From: a virus
DNA length: 47,596 nucleotides
Virus record (IMG/VR): IMGVR_UViG_3300025921_000691
Span: 1 to 47,596 of that record
Direction: 5' to 3' (one strand)
The notes beneath the pieces are model-generated. The model saw nothing but the letters and a program-made list of their open reading frames with translations. It was not told the DNA's origin and ran no database searches. Of this stretch, positions 24,072 to 32,947 are shown piece by piece (the first letter of the stretch is position 1; each line of letters starts with the position of its first letter). The translations under genes and the position numbers were made by a program.

Positions 24072-24121
24072 AGTGAACAACCCTCGGTGGGCAGTAACTT
24101 TTAAATAAAATTTAAAACCCG

Positions 24122-24150
24122 GGTGGCCGGTAAAAACGGCCACCTTTTAT
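24122..24150 (+). terminator. Rho-independent terminator after the capsid gene
   Basis: GGTGGCCG (24122-24129) and CGGCCACC (24137-24144) form a perfect 8-bp GC-rich stem with a 7-nt loop (GTAAAAA), followed by TTTTAT. It probably limits readthrough from the capsid gene. Confidence 0.85.
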
Positions 24151-24166
24151 AAAATCAAAAAAAATT

Positions 24167-24553
24167 ATGGCAAAGGCTACAAAAGAAACCGGAAGCGCTA
24201 CACCTGAAGAAAAAGTTGCTTTGTTGGAAGCAAAAATAAAAGAGCAGGAAGCTGCAATCGTGGAATTGAATGAAATCAATGTTCAGTTGCAAAACACCAT
24301 TGAAGAGCAGGAAATTTTATTGAGCAAAAAAGGCGATAAAAGTTTGCCTGCTGTGAAAGAAAAAAAGAAAGCGAGCATTCCTTCCAAGTCTTTTAAAGTG
24401 GATGGCGAAGATCATGTATTTGTAGTGCCGCAATTTACCAACCCGTTGGACGGTCACGCGGTAATCACTGCAGAAGAAGCGCTCACCAACAAAGATTTGC
24501 TGGAACATTTGGTGAAAAACAATACCGGTATAACGAAGCGGAAAGGTTCGTAG
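24167..24553 (+). CDS. Hypothetical capsid-adjacent protein with coiled coil
   Basis: A 128-aa protein: residues ~12-55 form a coiled coil (KVALLEAKIKEQEAAIVELN), then a small globular part (SFKVDGEDHVFVVPQFTNPL, ALTNKDLLEHLVKNN). Found right after the capsid gene, so a minor head or head-decoration protein is plausible. No family recognised. Confidence 0.6.
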   Translation: MAKATKETGSATPEEKVALLEAKIKEQEAAIVELNEINVQLQNTIEEQEILLSKKGDKSLPAVKEKKKASIPSKSFKVDGEDHVFVVPQFTNPLDGHAVITAEEALTNKDLLEHLVKNNTGITKRKGS

Positions 24554-24620
24554 TTGATTGTTGATGGTTGAAGGTTTGAAAAGTTTTCGAATCATTTAAA
24601 ATTTAAAATAAAAAAACAGC

Positions 24621-25175
24621 ATGGCAAGTTTAAATCTGTATAAAAAATTCGATAAAAGCACCCAGGAAAGCACTAAAGGCGGTTATAAGAATGTGGTATT
24701 CTGGGCACCGGTGGATACCTTCACTGCTGTGCAGGTTCCAACCCCAACCCCGGCAGCATTAGGTGATAAGTTTAAGATCACCACCGCACACACCTTCCCT
24801 ACGGATGAAGGGTTCATCAGTTGGCTTTGTAAGATTGACAGCGTTACCATTACAGGCGCTACAACCGGTGATCCCGGCAGTAACGAAATGGAATGGACAT
24901 CAACCTTTGGACTGTTAGGCGATGGAGCGATGACACAGGAGGAAGTGACTGAGCAATTGAATGCGACCAATATTTGGTTGTTAAAAGACAGTGCCTGCCT
25001 GGAAGGAAATCCTTACGTTCAATTGGGCGATGAATGTGTGCCGGTTAAAGTATCTATTGCTTTTGATGGCAAAACCACTGCAGCAGGTTTGAAAGAATAT
25101 ACCATCACCCTGGTGTCAAAAGCTAAATATTTCTACAGCGGCACCATCACTGAAAAACCAGTGCCTGCACCATAG
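24621..25175 (+). CDS. Probable virion protein (tail tube candidate)
   Basis: A 184-aa, beta-rich acidic protein (MASLNLYKKFDKSTQESTKG, later TSTFGLLGDGAMTQEEV). It lies between the capsid gene and the tape measure, where tail tube proteins are expected, and its size fits. No sequence motif proves the role. Confidence 0.55.
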   Translation: MASLNLYKKFDKSTQESTKGGYKNVVFWAPVDTFTAVQVPTPTPAALGDKFKITTAHTFPTDEGFISWLCKIDSVTITGATTGDPGSNEMEWTSTFGLLGDGAMTQEEVTEQLNATNIWLLKDSACLEGNPYVQLGDECVPVKVSIAFDGKTTAAGLKEYTITLVSKAKYFYSGTITEKPVPAP

Positions 25176-25222
25176 TAAGCAAACAAAAAATTCATTTTTC
25201 CATTTTAAAAAAATAAATCAGT

Positions 25223-25441
25223 ATGGCTTTTTTTTTAAATCCGGACGTCGAAAAAAAATATCAGAATACCAACGGTGATGCAGATCCGGTTGTTACCGTG
25301 GCCATTCAATACCGCGGCAAATTAAGTGGCGTGCCGCTGAACATCGCCGATAAGCTTTTCGCCGATGGTGCGCACATCGCTCCAAAAACAAAAGCTGAAG
25401 CATCGGAAAAAATCATTGAAAAACCAAAGGTTGCGAAATAG
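25223..25441 (+). CDS. Small hypothetical head/tail-region protein
   Basis: A 72-aa protein (MAFFLNPDVEKKYQNTNGDA) with a central globular part and a Lys/Glu-rich tail. It precedes a strong terminator. Function unknown. Confidence 0.55.
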   Translation: MAFFLNPDVEKKYQNTNGDADPVVTVAIQYRGKLSGVPLNIADKLFADGAHIAPKTKAEASEKIIEKPKVAK

Positions 25442-25462
25442 CCTGGTATCATTTCTAATTGC

Positions 25463-25500
25463 AAAAGCCTCGCCGCCGTGAAAAGCAGCGGGGCTTTTTT
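25463..25500 (+). terminator. Rho-independent terminator
   Basis: AAAAGCCTCGCCGC (from 25463) pairs with GCAGCGGGGCTTTT (ending 25498), one mismatch and a G-U pair, around an 8-nt loop, followed by a T run. It lies between the 72-aa gene and the pre-tape-measure gene. Confidence 0.85.
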
Positions 25501-25514
25501 AATCGAAACATCGC

Positions 25515-25883
25515 ATGGAATACGGTTACGATAATGAAAAAATAATTGAGTGGGGCCACAAGAATTTAAATGACATCAAGAAAACCATTGATGCGCTTGG
25601 CATCAAGCATTCAAAGAATTCTCCCAATCCGAAACCACTAAAGAACAATATCACCTTAAAATTCAGAAAGGATCGTGATGGAACGATTATCCGCGTCAGT
25701 TATGGAATGCCGCGATCCGGCGTATTTGAGCATAAAGGCGTGGGCCGTGGCCATCCGATTAGCAATCCGCGAACCGCCAAACGCTGGTTTGATATTCCTA
25801 CCGAATTAAACATGGCGGATCTGCAAAAAATTGTCGCTGAAAACGATGTGACTTATGTAATTAATAATCTTAAAATTAAATAA
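25515..25883 (+). CDS. Hypothetical tail protein upstream of the tape measure
   Basis: A 122-aa protein. The central ITLKFRKDRDGTIIRVSYGM and FEHKGVGRGHPI suggest a small alpha/beta fold, and similar proteins occur just before tape measure genes in Bacteroidota prophages. A head-tail joining or tail-completion role is likely from position. It ends 4 bp before the tape measure gene. Confidence 0.6.
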   Translation: MEYGYDNEKIIEWGHKNLNDIKKTIDALGIKHSKNSPNPKPLKNNITLKFRKDRDGTIIRVSYGMPRSGVFEHKGVGRGHPISNPRTAKRWFDIPTELNMADLQKIVAENDVTYVINNLKIK

Positions 25884-25887
25884 TCCA

Positions 25888-28800
25888 ATGGCCGATTTAG
25901 CAAGAAAAACCGCCAGTATTTATATTGATCATGCCGCCGCATCGGACGCGTTGGTAAAATTGCAAAAGCAAGCGGACTCGCTTACCGCTTCTATCAAAAA
26001 AGGACAGGACGCCGGCAAGAACATGGTGAAAGAAATATCGAAATTAAACGATACTAAAAATCAGATTGCGGCCGTGCAGCATCAAATTGATGCAGGATTA
26101 AAACCATCGTTCAACCAGTTGCAGACATTGGTGGCAAAAACCCGGGCAGAGTTGAAAAAAATGAGTGAAAGCGATCCGGGATTTATTCAAAAAACAAAAG
26201 ACTTAAATAAATATTCCACCGAGTTGAACCGGCTGGGGACGCAGATAGGTGCGGTAAGAAAAGAAGGTGGCGGATTGAAAGATGCGTTTAAAGAAATGTT
26301 GCCGGTGGTCGGATGGGCAGCAGCTGGTGCAGCTGTTGTAGGATTTTTTAAAAATTCTATTGATGAAGCCTTGGAGGCTGATAGGATAACTGAGCAATTT
26401 AAAAATACGCTCGAAAAAGCCGGAAGATCTACCGCCTTTGATCGTTTGACTGATTCTGCAAATGCGATGGCGGCACGATTTAAGTTCTTGGATAATGATG
26501 ATATCACCAATGTATTTGACAAGTTGATCACGTATGGAAAACTGACCGAGGCGCAGATAAAACAATTAACGCCGGTGATCATCAACTTTGCTGCAAAAAG
26601 CCATACCTCACTGGATGAAGCGGCGACTACAATCATAAAAGCGTTGGAAGGCAGCGGACGGGAATTAAAAGAATATGGCGTCAACATTACGCAGTCGCAA
26701 ACACAAACCGAAAGGCTGTCACTCGTAATGAATGACCTGGCAAAAAAAGTGGACGGGGCAGGTGATGCATTTGGAGAAAGCACACAAGGAAATATTGCTG
26801 CAACCCGGCAGGAAATTAAAGATTTGGAAGAGGAATTAGGAACGGGGTTTCTTCCTGTTTTAAAAAGAGTTTTACAGGGTGTGTCTGCATTTTTTGAAGG
26901 ATTGGGCGACATAGGCGGCGGATTAAGAAAACCTTTTGATGATGCATTAGCAGCAGCAGATCCGGCAAAATTTGCAGAGAAAGTTGCTTCTGGTCTTGGC
27001 ACTAAAACTATTGAGGAACAAAAGAAATTGGCAGATTCTTATAAGGCCATTTATATTAATAGCCGCCAACAGCTCACCGATTTCTTAAATTCTTCAGATA
27101 AGGACAATAAAAAACGTCTGAAACAATTACAATCGCAGGTTTTATCGGACGGACAAATATTTTTAGCAACGCAACGAACTGTGCAGGATTCGGTTGACAC
27201 TGACAAAAAAAATAAGGATGCCCAGGCCAAGGCGGATGCGGATAAAAATGCGAAGGAAGCGGCGCAAAAAGCAGAGCAGGCAAGAAAGCAAGCGGAGCAG
27301 GAAAGGCAGGCGTCTTTATCCCGGGCCGATGGATTTAGAAAGCAAGCTCTGGATGAAATTGCCAAGGCCAACAACCAAGAAATACAGTTATTAAAAGATA
27401 AATATAAAAGTGAAGCCGATGATCAAACCAAATCATTGGCTGAAAGATTCGCCGCGATTCAATCTTATAATGATGCCGGCTTAAAACTGATTCAATCTAC
27501 AAAAGATGGCCAGCAAAATGCGCTGGATAATGAGATCGCGACCGATAAAAAGAATGCGAAATCAAAGGAAGAGCTGGCAGACATTGAGCAATTGCGAATT
27601 GCAAAGCAGGCTGATATTGAAAAGCAAAATGCTTTATCCCTTTCTAATTTTAAAATCGAAGTCGGCCAAAAATATACCCAGGTTGCTGAGCAGGAATTTA
27701 AGAAGCAAACGGATCTCATTGATAAAAATTATCAGCATCAAAAAGAGGTTGCTGATCAGTTGGCAAAAGATCAGGTTAATAATATTTCCATCAATACCGA
27801 TAATCAATTGCTGGCTTTGGATAAAGCTTTTCAGGATGGAAAAATAAAGAACCTGGAAGATTATCAGAAGCGCCGTGATGCGATTGTACAGGCCGGCCAT
27901 CAAAAAGAATTGCAGCAACAGTTAAAGCAATTGGAAACCATACAAGGTTATTTGCAGTTCTATGGTGTTAAAAATTCTGATATAGACAAAAAGGTCGCTG
28001 ATTTAAAGGTTCAGATCAATAAAGATGCGAATGATAAGACGGTTAAAGATGACCAGGTGACGATGGAACATAAACTGGAATTTGCCCAGTTTATTATTGA
28101 TTCAGTACAGCAGGTTGCCAGCATTATTTCTTCTATAAATTCAGCAAAGAATGCTCAGGATGAAGCCGAATTGGCGGATAATCAAAAGCGGCTGGATGAT
28201 AATACTAAAAAACTGGATCGTGAGCTGGCAAAGAATTTAATCAGCCAGAAAGAATATGATCGCCAGTTGAAAGCCCTGCAGGATAAAAAAGCGAAGGAAG
28301 ATGCAGCGATCAAGAAAAAGGAATTTGAAAGAAATAAACAGGCCCAGATCATCCAGGCAATTATGAGCGGTGCCCAGGCGATTGTTTCAACATTAGCAGC
28401 CCGGCCTGGCTTTACAGACATTATCAGTTTGGGTGCATTCCGGGCCATCAATATTGCATTAGCAGTGGCAACCACAGCGGCCGAAGTTGCCACAATATCT
28501 TCGCAAAAAGCGCCGACTTATGCAAAGGGTGGTTTGTTTAACGGGCCTTCCCATTCAGCCGGTGGCATGCCTATTATCAATTCGCGCACCGGGAAAAAGG
28601 TTGGTGAGATGGAAGGCGGCGAACCGATATTGAGTAAAAAAACTTATGCCAATAACAAAGAATTGGTTGATCAGTTATTGCGTTCCAGCATGTATGGCAA
28701 CGGCGCCCGGATCACTCCTTACTGGCAACAAAGAAGCGATTACAAGCCAATCAATTATTCAGGAATAAACAGATCCATGGAGCGGGTTAATTATTTAGCG

Positions 28801-29046
28801 AATGGTGGAATAATGCCAAGTGCTTCCAATGACAGTCAGGATATTTCTTCTATTCAAAAAACATTGGATGATTTGAAATCCAGCGTTGATACGAATAGTG
28901 CTGTGCTTTCAAGTTTAATTCCTGCGATCATGGCAATGAATGAAAAAGCAGATCAACCGGTGAAAGCTTACACGCTTTTAAGCGATGCGAATGCGCAACA
29001 GGAATTATATGATCGGATAAAAAAAGAAACAACGATAACGAGGTAG
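25888..29046 (+). CDS. Tail tape measure protein
   Basis: A 1052-aa protein, the longest in the window. The N-terminal ~120 residues are coiled coil (IDHAAASDALVKLQKQADSL), followed by a hydrophobic patch (LPVVGWAAAGAAVVGFF, ~137-153), a second domain to ~350, and a long helical, Lys/Gln-rich rod (about 430-830, e.g. AAQKAEQARKQAEQERQASL). A C-terminal hydrophobic helix (~850-870) and a small globular end follow (AKGGLFNGPSHSAGGMPI). This layout is diagnostic. At about 0.15 nm per residue it would set a tail near 150 nm, assuming the usual proportionality. Confidence 0.92.
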   Translation: MADLARKTASIYIDHAAASDALVKLQKQADSLTASIKKGQDAGKNMVKEISKLNDTKNQIAAVQHQIDAGLKPSFNQLQTLVAKTRAELKKMSESDPGFIQKTKDLNKYSTELNRLGTQIGAVRKEGGGLKDAFKEMLPVVGWAAAGAAVVGFFKNSIDEALEADRITEQFKNTLEKAGRSTAFDRLTDSANAMAARFKFLDNDDITNVFDKLITYGKLTEAQIKQLTPVIINFAAKSHTSLDEAATTIIKALEGSGRELKEYGVNITQSQTQTERLSLVMNDLAKKVDGAGDAFGESTQGNIAATRQEIKDLEEELGTGFLPVLKRVLQGVSAFFEGLGDIGGGLRKPFDDALAAADPAKFAEKVASGLGTKTIEEQKKLADSYKAIYINSRQQLTDFLNSSDKDNKKRLKQLQSQVLSDGQIFLATQRTVQDSVDTDKKNKDAQAKADADKNAKEAAQKAEQARKQAEQERQASLSRADGFRKQALDEIAKANNQEIQLLKDKYKSEADDQTKSLAERFAAIQSYNDAGLKLIQSTKDGQQNALDNEIATDKKNAKSKEELADIEQLRIAKQADIEKQNALSLSNFKIEVGQKYTQVAEQEFKKQTDLIDKNYQHQKEVADQLAKDQVNNISINTDNQLLALDKAFQDGKIKNLEDYQKRRDAIVQAGHQKELQQQLKQLETIQGYLQFYGVKNSDIDKKVADLKVQINKDANDKTVKDDQVTMEHKLEFAQFIIDSVQQVASIISSINSAKNAQDEAELADNQKRLDDNTKKLDRELAKNLISQKEYDRQLKALQDKKAKEDAAIKKKEFERNKQAQIIQAIMSGAQAIVSTLAARPGFTDIISLGAFRAINIALAVATTAAEVATISSQKAPTYAKGGLFNGPSHSAGGMPIINSRTGKKVGEMEGGEPILSKKTYANNKELVDQLLRSSMYGNGARITPYWQQRSDYKPINYSGINRSMERVNYLANGGIMPSASNDSQDISSIQKTLDDLKSSVDTNSAVLSSLIPAIMAMNEKADQPVKAYTLLSDANAQQELYDRIKKETTITR

Positions 29047-29103
29047 GTTTAAAAATATTTTTTGAGTGGAATAAGCAATCACTTTAAAAAATATAAAAAA
29101 ACC

Positions 29104-29889
29104 ATGAAAACACCAATCTCCTATTATGGAGGAAAACAAAAACTAATTCCCAAAATTCTGCCAATTATACCGGCGCATCAACTGTATGCAGAACCGTTTG
29201 TTGGTGGAGGTGCAATTTTCTTCAGTAAACCTCAAAGTGAAATTGAAGTAATTAACGACACGAATACCGAGCTGATCAATTTTTACCGGATGCTTCAAAA
29301 TAAGTTTGTTGAATTAGAAAGCATGGTGAAAGTTACACTGCATAGCCGGCGACTTCATAAAGATGCACGTGTAGTTTATGAGAACCCGCACTTGTTTGAC
29401 GAAGTTAAAAGGGCCTGGGCTGTATGGGTATTGAGTACTCAAAGCTTCTGCGCAATTCTGGATGGATCCTGGGGATATGACAAAAGCGAAAATACCACAA
29501 CAAAAAAGATCAGTAACAAGCGAAGCCAGTTTTCCGAAGAAATGGCAATAAGAATGCAGAACGTGCAATTGGAGTGTGCTGATGCGCTTTATATCATAAA
29601 GAGCCGCGATACCGTTAATTCTTTCTTTTATTGTGATCCACCGTACTTTAATTCAGATTGCGGGCATTACAATGGTTATAGTGCGCAGGATTTTGAAAAC
29701 CTTTTAATTCTTCTTTCAGGAATCAAAGGAAAGTTTTTGCTTTCGTCTTATCCATCACCATTACTGCAGCGTTATGCAAAGCTTCATGGATGGCATTTTA
29801 AGTGCTATGAAAGTGGCGTGAGTGTAAACACTAAAGGCGGATATTTAAAGCGGAAATGTGAGATGCTTACTGCGAATTATCCCATCTGA
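29104..29889 (+). CDS. Dam-type DNA adenine N6-methyltransferase
   Basis: A 261-aa class D12 (Dam-like) methyltransferase from the ATG at 29104. Motifs: YYGGKQKLIP at the N-terminus, the S-adenosylmethionine site AEPFVGGGA (residues 29-37) and the catalytic DPPY at 178-181. It probably methylates adenine in a GATC-like site to protect phage DNA from host nucleases or to affect regulation. It sits between tape measure and portal operons with its own terminator-like structure after it, like a moron. No partner nuclease is present. Confidence 0.9.
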   Translation: MKTPISYYGGKQKLIPKILPIIPAHQLYAEPFVGGGAIFFSKPQSEIEVINDTNTELINFYRMLQNKFVELESMVKVTLHSRRLHKDARVVYENPHLFDEVKRAWAVWVLSTQSFCAILDGSWGYDKSENTTTKKISNKRSQFSEEMAIRMQNVQLECADALYIIKSRDTVNSFFYCDPPYFNSDCGHYNGYSAQDFENLLILLSGIKGKFLLSSYPSPLLQRYAKLHGWHFKCYESGVSVNTKGGYLKRKCEMLTANYPI

Positions 29890-29896
29890 TAAAAAG

Positions 29897-29975
29897 GCCG
29901 GGACAGGTAAAGACTATGGTGGCAACCAATAATCAAACCCGCCAAAGATTTCTCTCTGACTTGTCCCGGCTTTAT
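29897..29975 (+). terminator. Long-range hairpin after the methylase gene
   Basis: GCCGGGACA (29897-29905) and TGTCCCGGC (29962-29970) form a perfect 9-bp stem with a 56-nt loop, followed by TTTATTTT. It may terminate the methylase transcript. The large loop makes it unusual. Confidence 0.5.
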
Positions 29976-30248
29976 TTTGAGCAGAATAAGCCGGAAAAAC
30001 TTTCAGGTTTGATTAGTTGATTTATATTGGTTGACACCAGATGCAAATATAACATGCCTTTCATCTTTTTTTGCAGTCTAATTTTTAAAAACGCAAATCC
30101 TTGACCCGCCTACTTTTCAGCAAAAATCATTTAAAAAAAAGTATAATTCGCGACGCTTGACCCCGGCAAATCCTAAAACGCCGCTGTACGTTCAGTCGAA
30201 GTGGTAGAAATATGACAGGGCGCACCCCACAGCGCCTGAGCGCGTGCG

Positions 30249-30286
30249 CTTGTCCCCGTGCCCGGGTGCGTGCAGCGGTACTTTTA
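30249..30286 (+). promoter_or_regulatory. Late promoter 3 (portal-terminase operon), near-leaderless
   Basis: CTTGTCCCC at 30249-30257 and TACTTTTA at 30279-30286, again 29 bp from TTG to TA. A GTG at 30292 follows after 5 nt. The spacer here is very GC-rich, unlike the two other copies, so the shared boxes and spacing are not due to overall similarity. Confidence 0.7.
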
Positions 30287-30291
30287 TATCC

Positions 30292-30615
30292 GTGAATGCA
30301 GCTACTTACATCAACATTAAAGACATGATTGCTTACATGAACAGTGGCAAGCCGTTCAGCATTGTGTATGTAACATGGGATCATGTGAAGGGTGCCGGTG
30401 GATCTGTGAAGGAAGTGCAGTTGGCATATAAACATTATTCCAATTCAACTGCTAAGAAGATGGTGGATGTTGAAAAGGAATCAGACATCAAAAGAAATCC
30501 AAATCATTTTTCAAACAGCACTATGAACATCAAGATCCCAGGACAGGCAGGCGTTGATGTTCGCAAAGTTCATGTGCAATTAATCCGCCGCTTCAATGGC
30601 GCAATAGTAAAGTAA
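30292..30615 (+). CDS. Hypothetical protein heading the portal operon
   Basis: 107 aa from the GTG at 30292, chosen because it sits 5 nt after the late promoter box; an ATG at 30325 is the alternative. Residues near IAYMNSGKPFSIVYVTWDHV and a C-terminal VHVQLIRRFNGAIVK look like a small beta-rich protein. Its stop shares a base with the portal start (TAATG). Function unknown. Confidence 0.6.
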   Translation: MNAATYINIKDMIAYMNSGKPFSIVYVTWDHVKGAGGSVKEVQLAYKHYSNSTAKKMVDVEKESDIKRNPNHFSNSTMNIKIPGQAGVDVRKVHVQLIRRFNGAIVK

Positions 30616-31970
30616 TGGATATAATATTCTCAGAAGGTAAAGCCATATCAGACATTGCCATGTATCAAATGGCAACGCCGGATCCTGTTGATCGTGCAGG
30701 TATTGTGCCATCTAATAAGGTGTACGCTGTTGGCAGCATTGATGGCCAGCCCTGGGTTAATTGGGGCCATGACAACAGGAAGCCTGAACTATTAGCTGAG
30801 AAGATTGGCAAGAGTGGTGTGTTGAATGCAGCGATAGGCGCTAAGGCACGTATCGCAATAGGTAAAGGTATTTGCCCAGTCATCGTTACCGGCCGCGATC
30901 CAAAGACAGGACAGGAAATAATCGAATGGCTATACGACGCAGAAATAGAAGATTGGTTGGAACTCAACAACGATTACTTTAATTCTCTTCGTTCTATTCG
31001 TGACAGCATTGGTTATGGTTGGACACATTCAAGAATTACAGTGGGCAATGGCCATAAGAATATTGCCGGTTACAAAACAGATGATGTAGTGAAATGCCGC
31101 CTCGGTGTCATGGATCCCGCATCCGGTGAAATAGGAAAAACTTTCTTCTCGCCGATCTGGCGTGAAGTGAATGGAGCAGATAGCGATAAGTATAAAGCTA
31201 TCGAAATGCTCAGTGAAAATAATGAGCTGACAGATCTTCAAAATAAAATTAAAGGTGGCAGTAAAACGACTGAGTTTTCAATTATTAGTCGCGGCGATTT
31301 GGATGGACGTTCTTATTACCCACACCCGATCTGGCATAGTGTTTCTGACTGGGTGGATCTGGTGATCAAAGTTCCTGAAATGAAAATGGCGATGTTCAAT
31401 AATCAAATGAGCATTAAGTACATGATCACCATCAATGTAAAATATTTTGAAAAGGCCGATACCAAATGGAATTCATACACTGCAGAAGAAAGGCAAGCAA
31501 AATTTGCCGAAAAAGTTGCCGAAATCAATAAGCATTTAACCGGGAATGACAAAGCGTATAAATCCATTGCAGTTTCGTCTTACATGGATCCTTCCGGAAA
31601 GGAAATAAAAGATATCACCATTGAAGTTTTGGACGACAAAGTAAAAGATGGAAAGCTTTTGCCCGAATCTTCTGCAGGGGATAAACAGATCCTTTTTTCT
31701 TTAATGATGAACCCGACCATCATGGGAGCCAACACATTTGGCGGCGGCGAAGGTGGCGCAGGATCCGGAAGCGATATCCGCGAAGCTTACCTGGTGCAAA
31801 TCATGCTGATGGAAGCTGAACGCCGCATGAATACCAAAGTTTTCAACCTGATCAAAAGATTCAATGGATGGCAGGATAAATACAAGGGCAAAAACCTTCA
31901 ATTCCGTTACCCGAATTTAATCCTTACAACACTTGACAAAGGCGGCAGCACGGCGCCAGTAAACCCATAA
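30615..31970 (+). CDS. Portal protein
   Basis: A 451-aa protein with the layout of portal proteins: N-terminal wing (YAVGSIDGQPWVNWGHDN), a central stem region, and a C-terminal part with YLVQIMLMEAERRMNTKVFN followed by FNLIKRFNGW, where portal clip/crown helices lie. It would form the dodecameric DNA channel at the capsid vertex. It lies directly before the head-tail adaptor candidates. Assignment is from shape and position; no strict motif exists for portals. Confidence 0.75.
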   Translation: MDIIFSEGKAISDIAMYQMATPDPVDRAGIVPSNKVYAVGSIDGQPWVNWGHDNRKPELLAEKIGKSGVLNAAIGAKARIAIGKGICPVIVTGRDPKTGQEIIEWLYDAEIEDWLELNNDYFNSLRSIRDSIGYGWTHSRITVGNGHKNIAGYKTDDVVKCRLGVMDPASGEIGKTFFSPIWREVNGADSDKYKAIEMLSENNELTDLQNKIKGGSKTTEFSIISRGDLDGRSYYPHPIWHSVSDWVDLVIKVPEMKMAMFNNQMSIKYMITINVKYFEKADTKWNSYTAEERQAKFAEKVAEINKHLTGNDKAYKSIAVSSYMDPSGKEIKDITIEVLDDKVKDGKLLPESSAGDKQILFSLMMNPTIMGANTFGGGEGGAGSGSDIREAYLVQIMLMEAERRMNTKVFNLIKRFNGWQDKYKGKNLQFRYPNLILTTLDKGGSTAPVNP

Positions 31971-31972
31971 AT

Positions 31973-32947
31973 ATGCCTCTTTTTAAAACCATACAGGAAA
32001 TAGCTTCATACGTTACCATCAGTAACGCGTCCACATCCAGCGGCATCATGCCAAAGCAGCGCGGCGCTGAAGAAGATTATATCTTACCCGTTTTGGGTAA
32101 TGATTTGTTTACAGCCCTACAAACACAGGTTACACCCGGGCCAATTACACAGGCTGAGTTATTAGATAAAGTGCGTGCGGCCCTGGCATTTCTTATTTAT
32201 TACAAAGAATTGCCACTGATGCATACCATCATTACTGAATCGGGATTGCGAACAGTGACCAATGATAAAGTACAGGGCGCGTATCGCTACCAATACGAAG
32301 CAACCCGCCAGCATTTGGAAAATGAAGGATTATCCGGGCTGGAAAAACTGTTTGAATATTTGATGGCTAATGCCGACACATTTCCTACATGGAAAACTTC
32401 CGATGCATTCACCAGGCTCAATAAAAACCTGATCAAAACAGGCAAAGATTTTTCTTCTTACTATTATCTTTTTCAACCGCATCGCACTTTTTTTGCCTTG
32501 CAACCGGTGATGCAGGAAGTGGAAGACTTTTATGTAAAATCAATTATCGGCGATACTTTCTTCGCGTTCTTAAAAGACACGGTTTCACTTTCTCCGGAAG
32601 AAATAACCGTGTTGGGTTATTTTAAAAAGGCTGTTGCTAACCTTACCATTCACAAAGCAATCACCAAGCTGGCGGTGAAGATTCGTCCTGAAGGCTTTAC
32701 CGTTCAGCTTGCCTCTTCTGATCGTTCACCCGCCAGTGAAAACAATGCCGGCGCTGATCAGTTGGAACAATTGCACCAGGAAACCTATCGCGATGGCAAC
32801 GCTTATTTATCCAAGGCGAAAACCTATCTCAACAGCCTGGCCAGTGAAGAAGTTTTCCACGATTATTTTCTTTCATCTTTTTACCAGGATCCTACAACAG
32901 CCATCACGGATCCAAACGATTGCATTACCGGCATCTATGCTTTTTAA
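31973..32947 (+). CDS. Head-completion / adaptor-like protein (DUF6712-like)
   Basis: A 324-aa, mainly helical protein (MPLFKTIQEIASYVTISNAS) starting 2 bp after the portal gene. The N-terminal GNDLFTALQTQV and later LASEEVFHDYFLSSFY fit a Bacteroidota phage family (DUF6712-like, from memory) found next to portals. A connector or adaptor role is inferred from position. Confidence 0.65.
   Translation: MPLFKTIQEIASYVTISNASTSSGIMPKQRGAEEDYILPVLGNDLFTALQTQVTPGPITQAELLDKVRAALAFLIYYKELPLMHTIITESGLRTVTNDKVQGAYRYQYEATRQHLENEGLSGLEKLFEYLMANADTFPTWKTSDAFTRLNKNLIKTGKDFSSYYYLFQPHRTFFALQPVMQEVEDFYVKSIIGDTFFAFLKDTVSLSPEEITVLGYFKKAVANLTIHKAITKLAVKIRPEGFTVQLASSDRSPASENNAGADQLEQLHQETYRDGNAYLSKAKTYLNSLASEEVFHDYFLSSFYQDPTTAITDPNDCITGIYAF

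Larger units (their letters stand above)
29890..30291. other. Gene-free region ahead of the portal operon
   Basis: About 400 bp without a convincing gene. Left part: the long-range hairpin. Middle: CAACCAATAATCAAACC (29932 onward) is mirrored by GGTTTGATTAG (30006 onward) and ATTGGTTG (30027 onward), an imperfect inverted repeat. Right part (30145-30280): a GC-rich block holding the motifs CTTGACCCG (30100), CTTGACCCC (30156) and the late promoter CTTGTCCCC (30249). Confidence 0.6.

Noticed and set aside
26187-27002. 271-codon minus-strand frame
   Set aside because: It lies wholly inside the tape measure gene in the opposite strand and has the Ser/Ala/Phe-rich look of an antisense shadow.
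29960-29970. CTTGTCCCGGC as another late promoter
   Set aside because: No TAnnTT box at 29 bp and the sequence is the 3' arm of the hairpin after the methylase.
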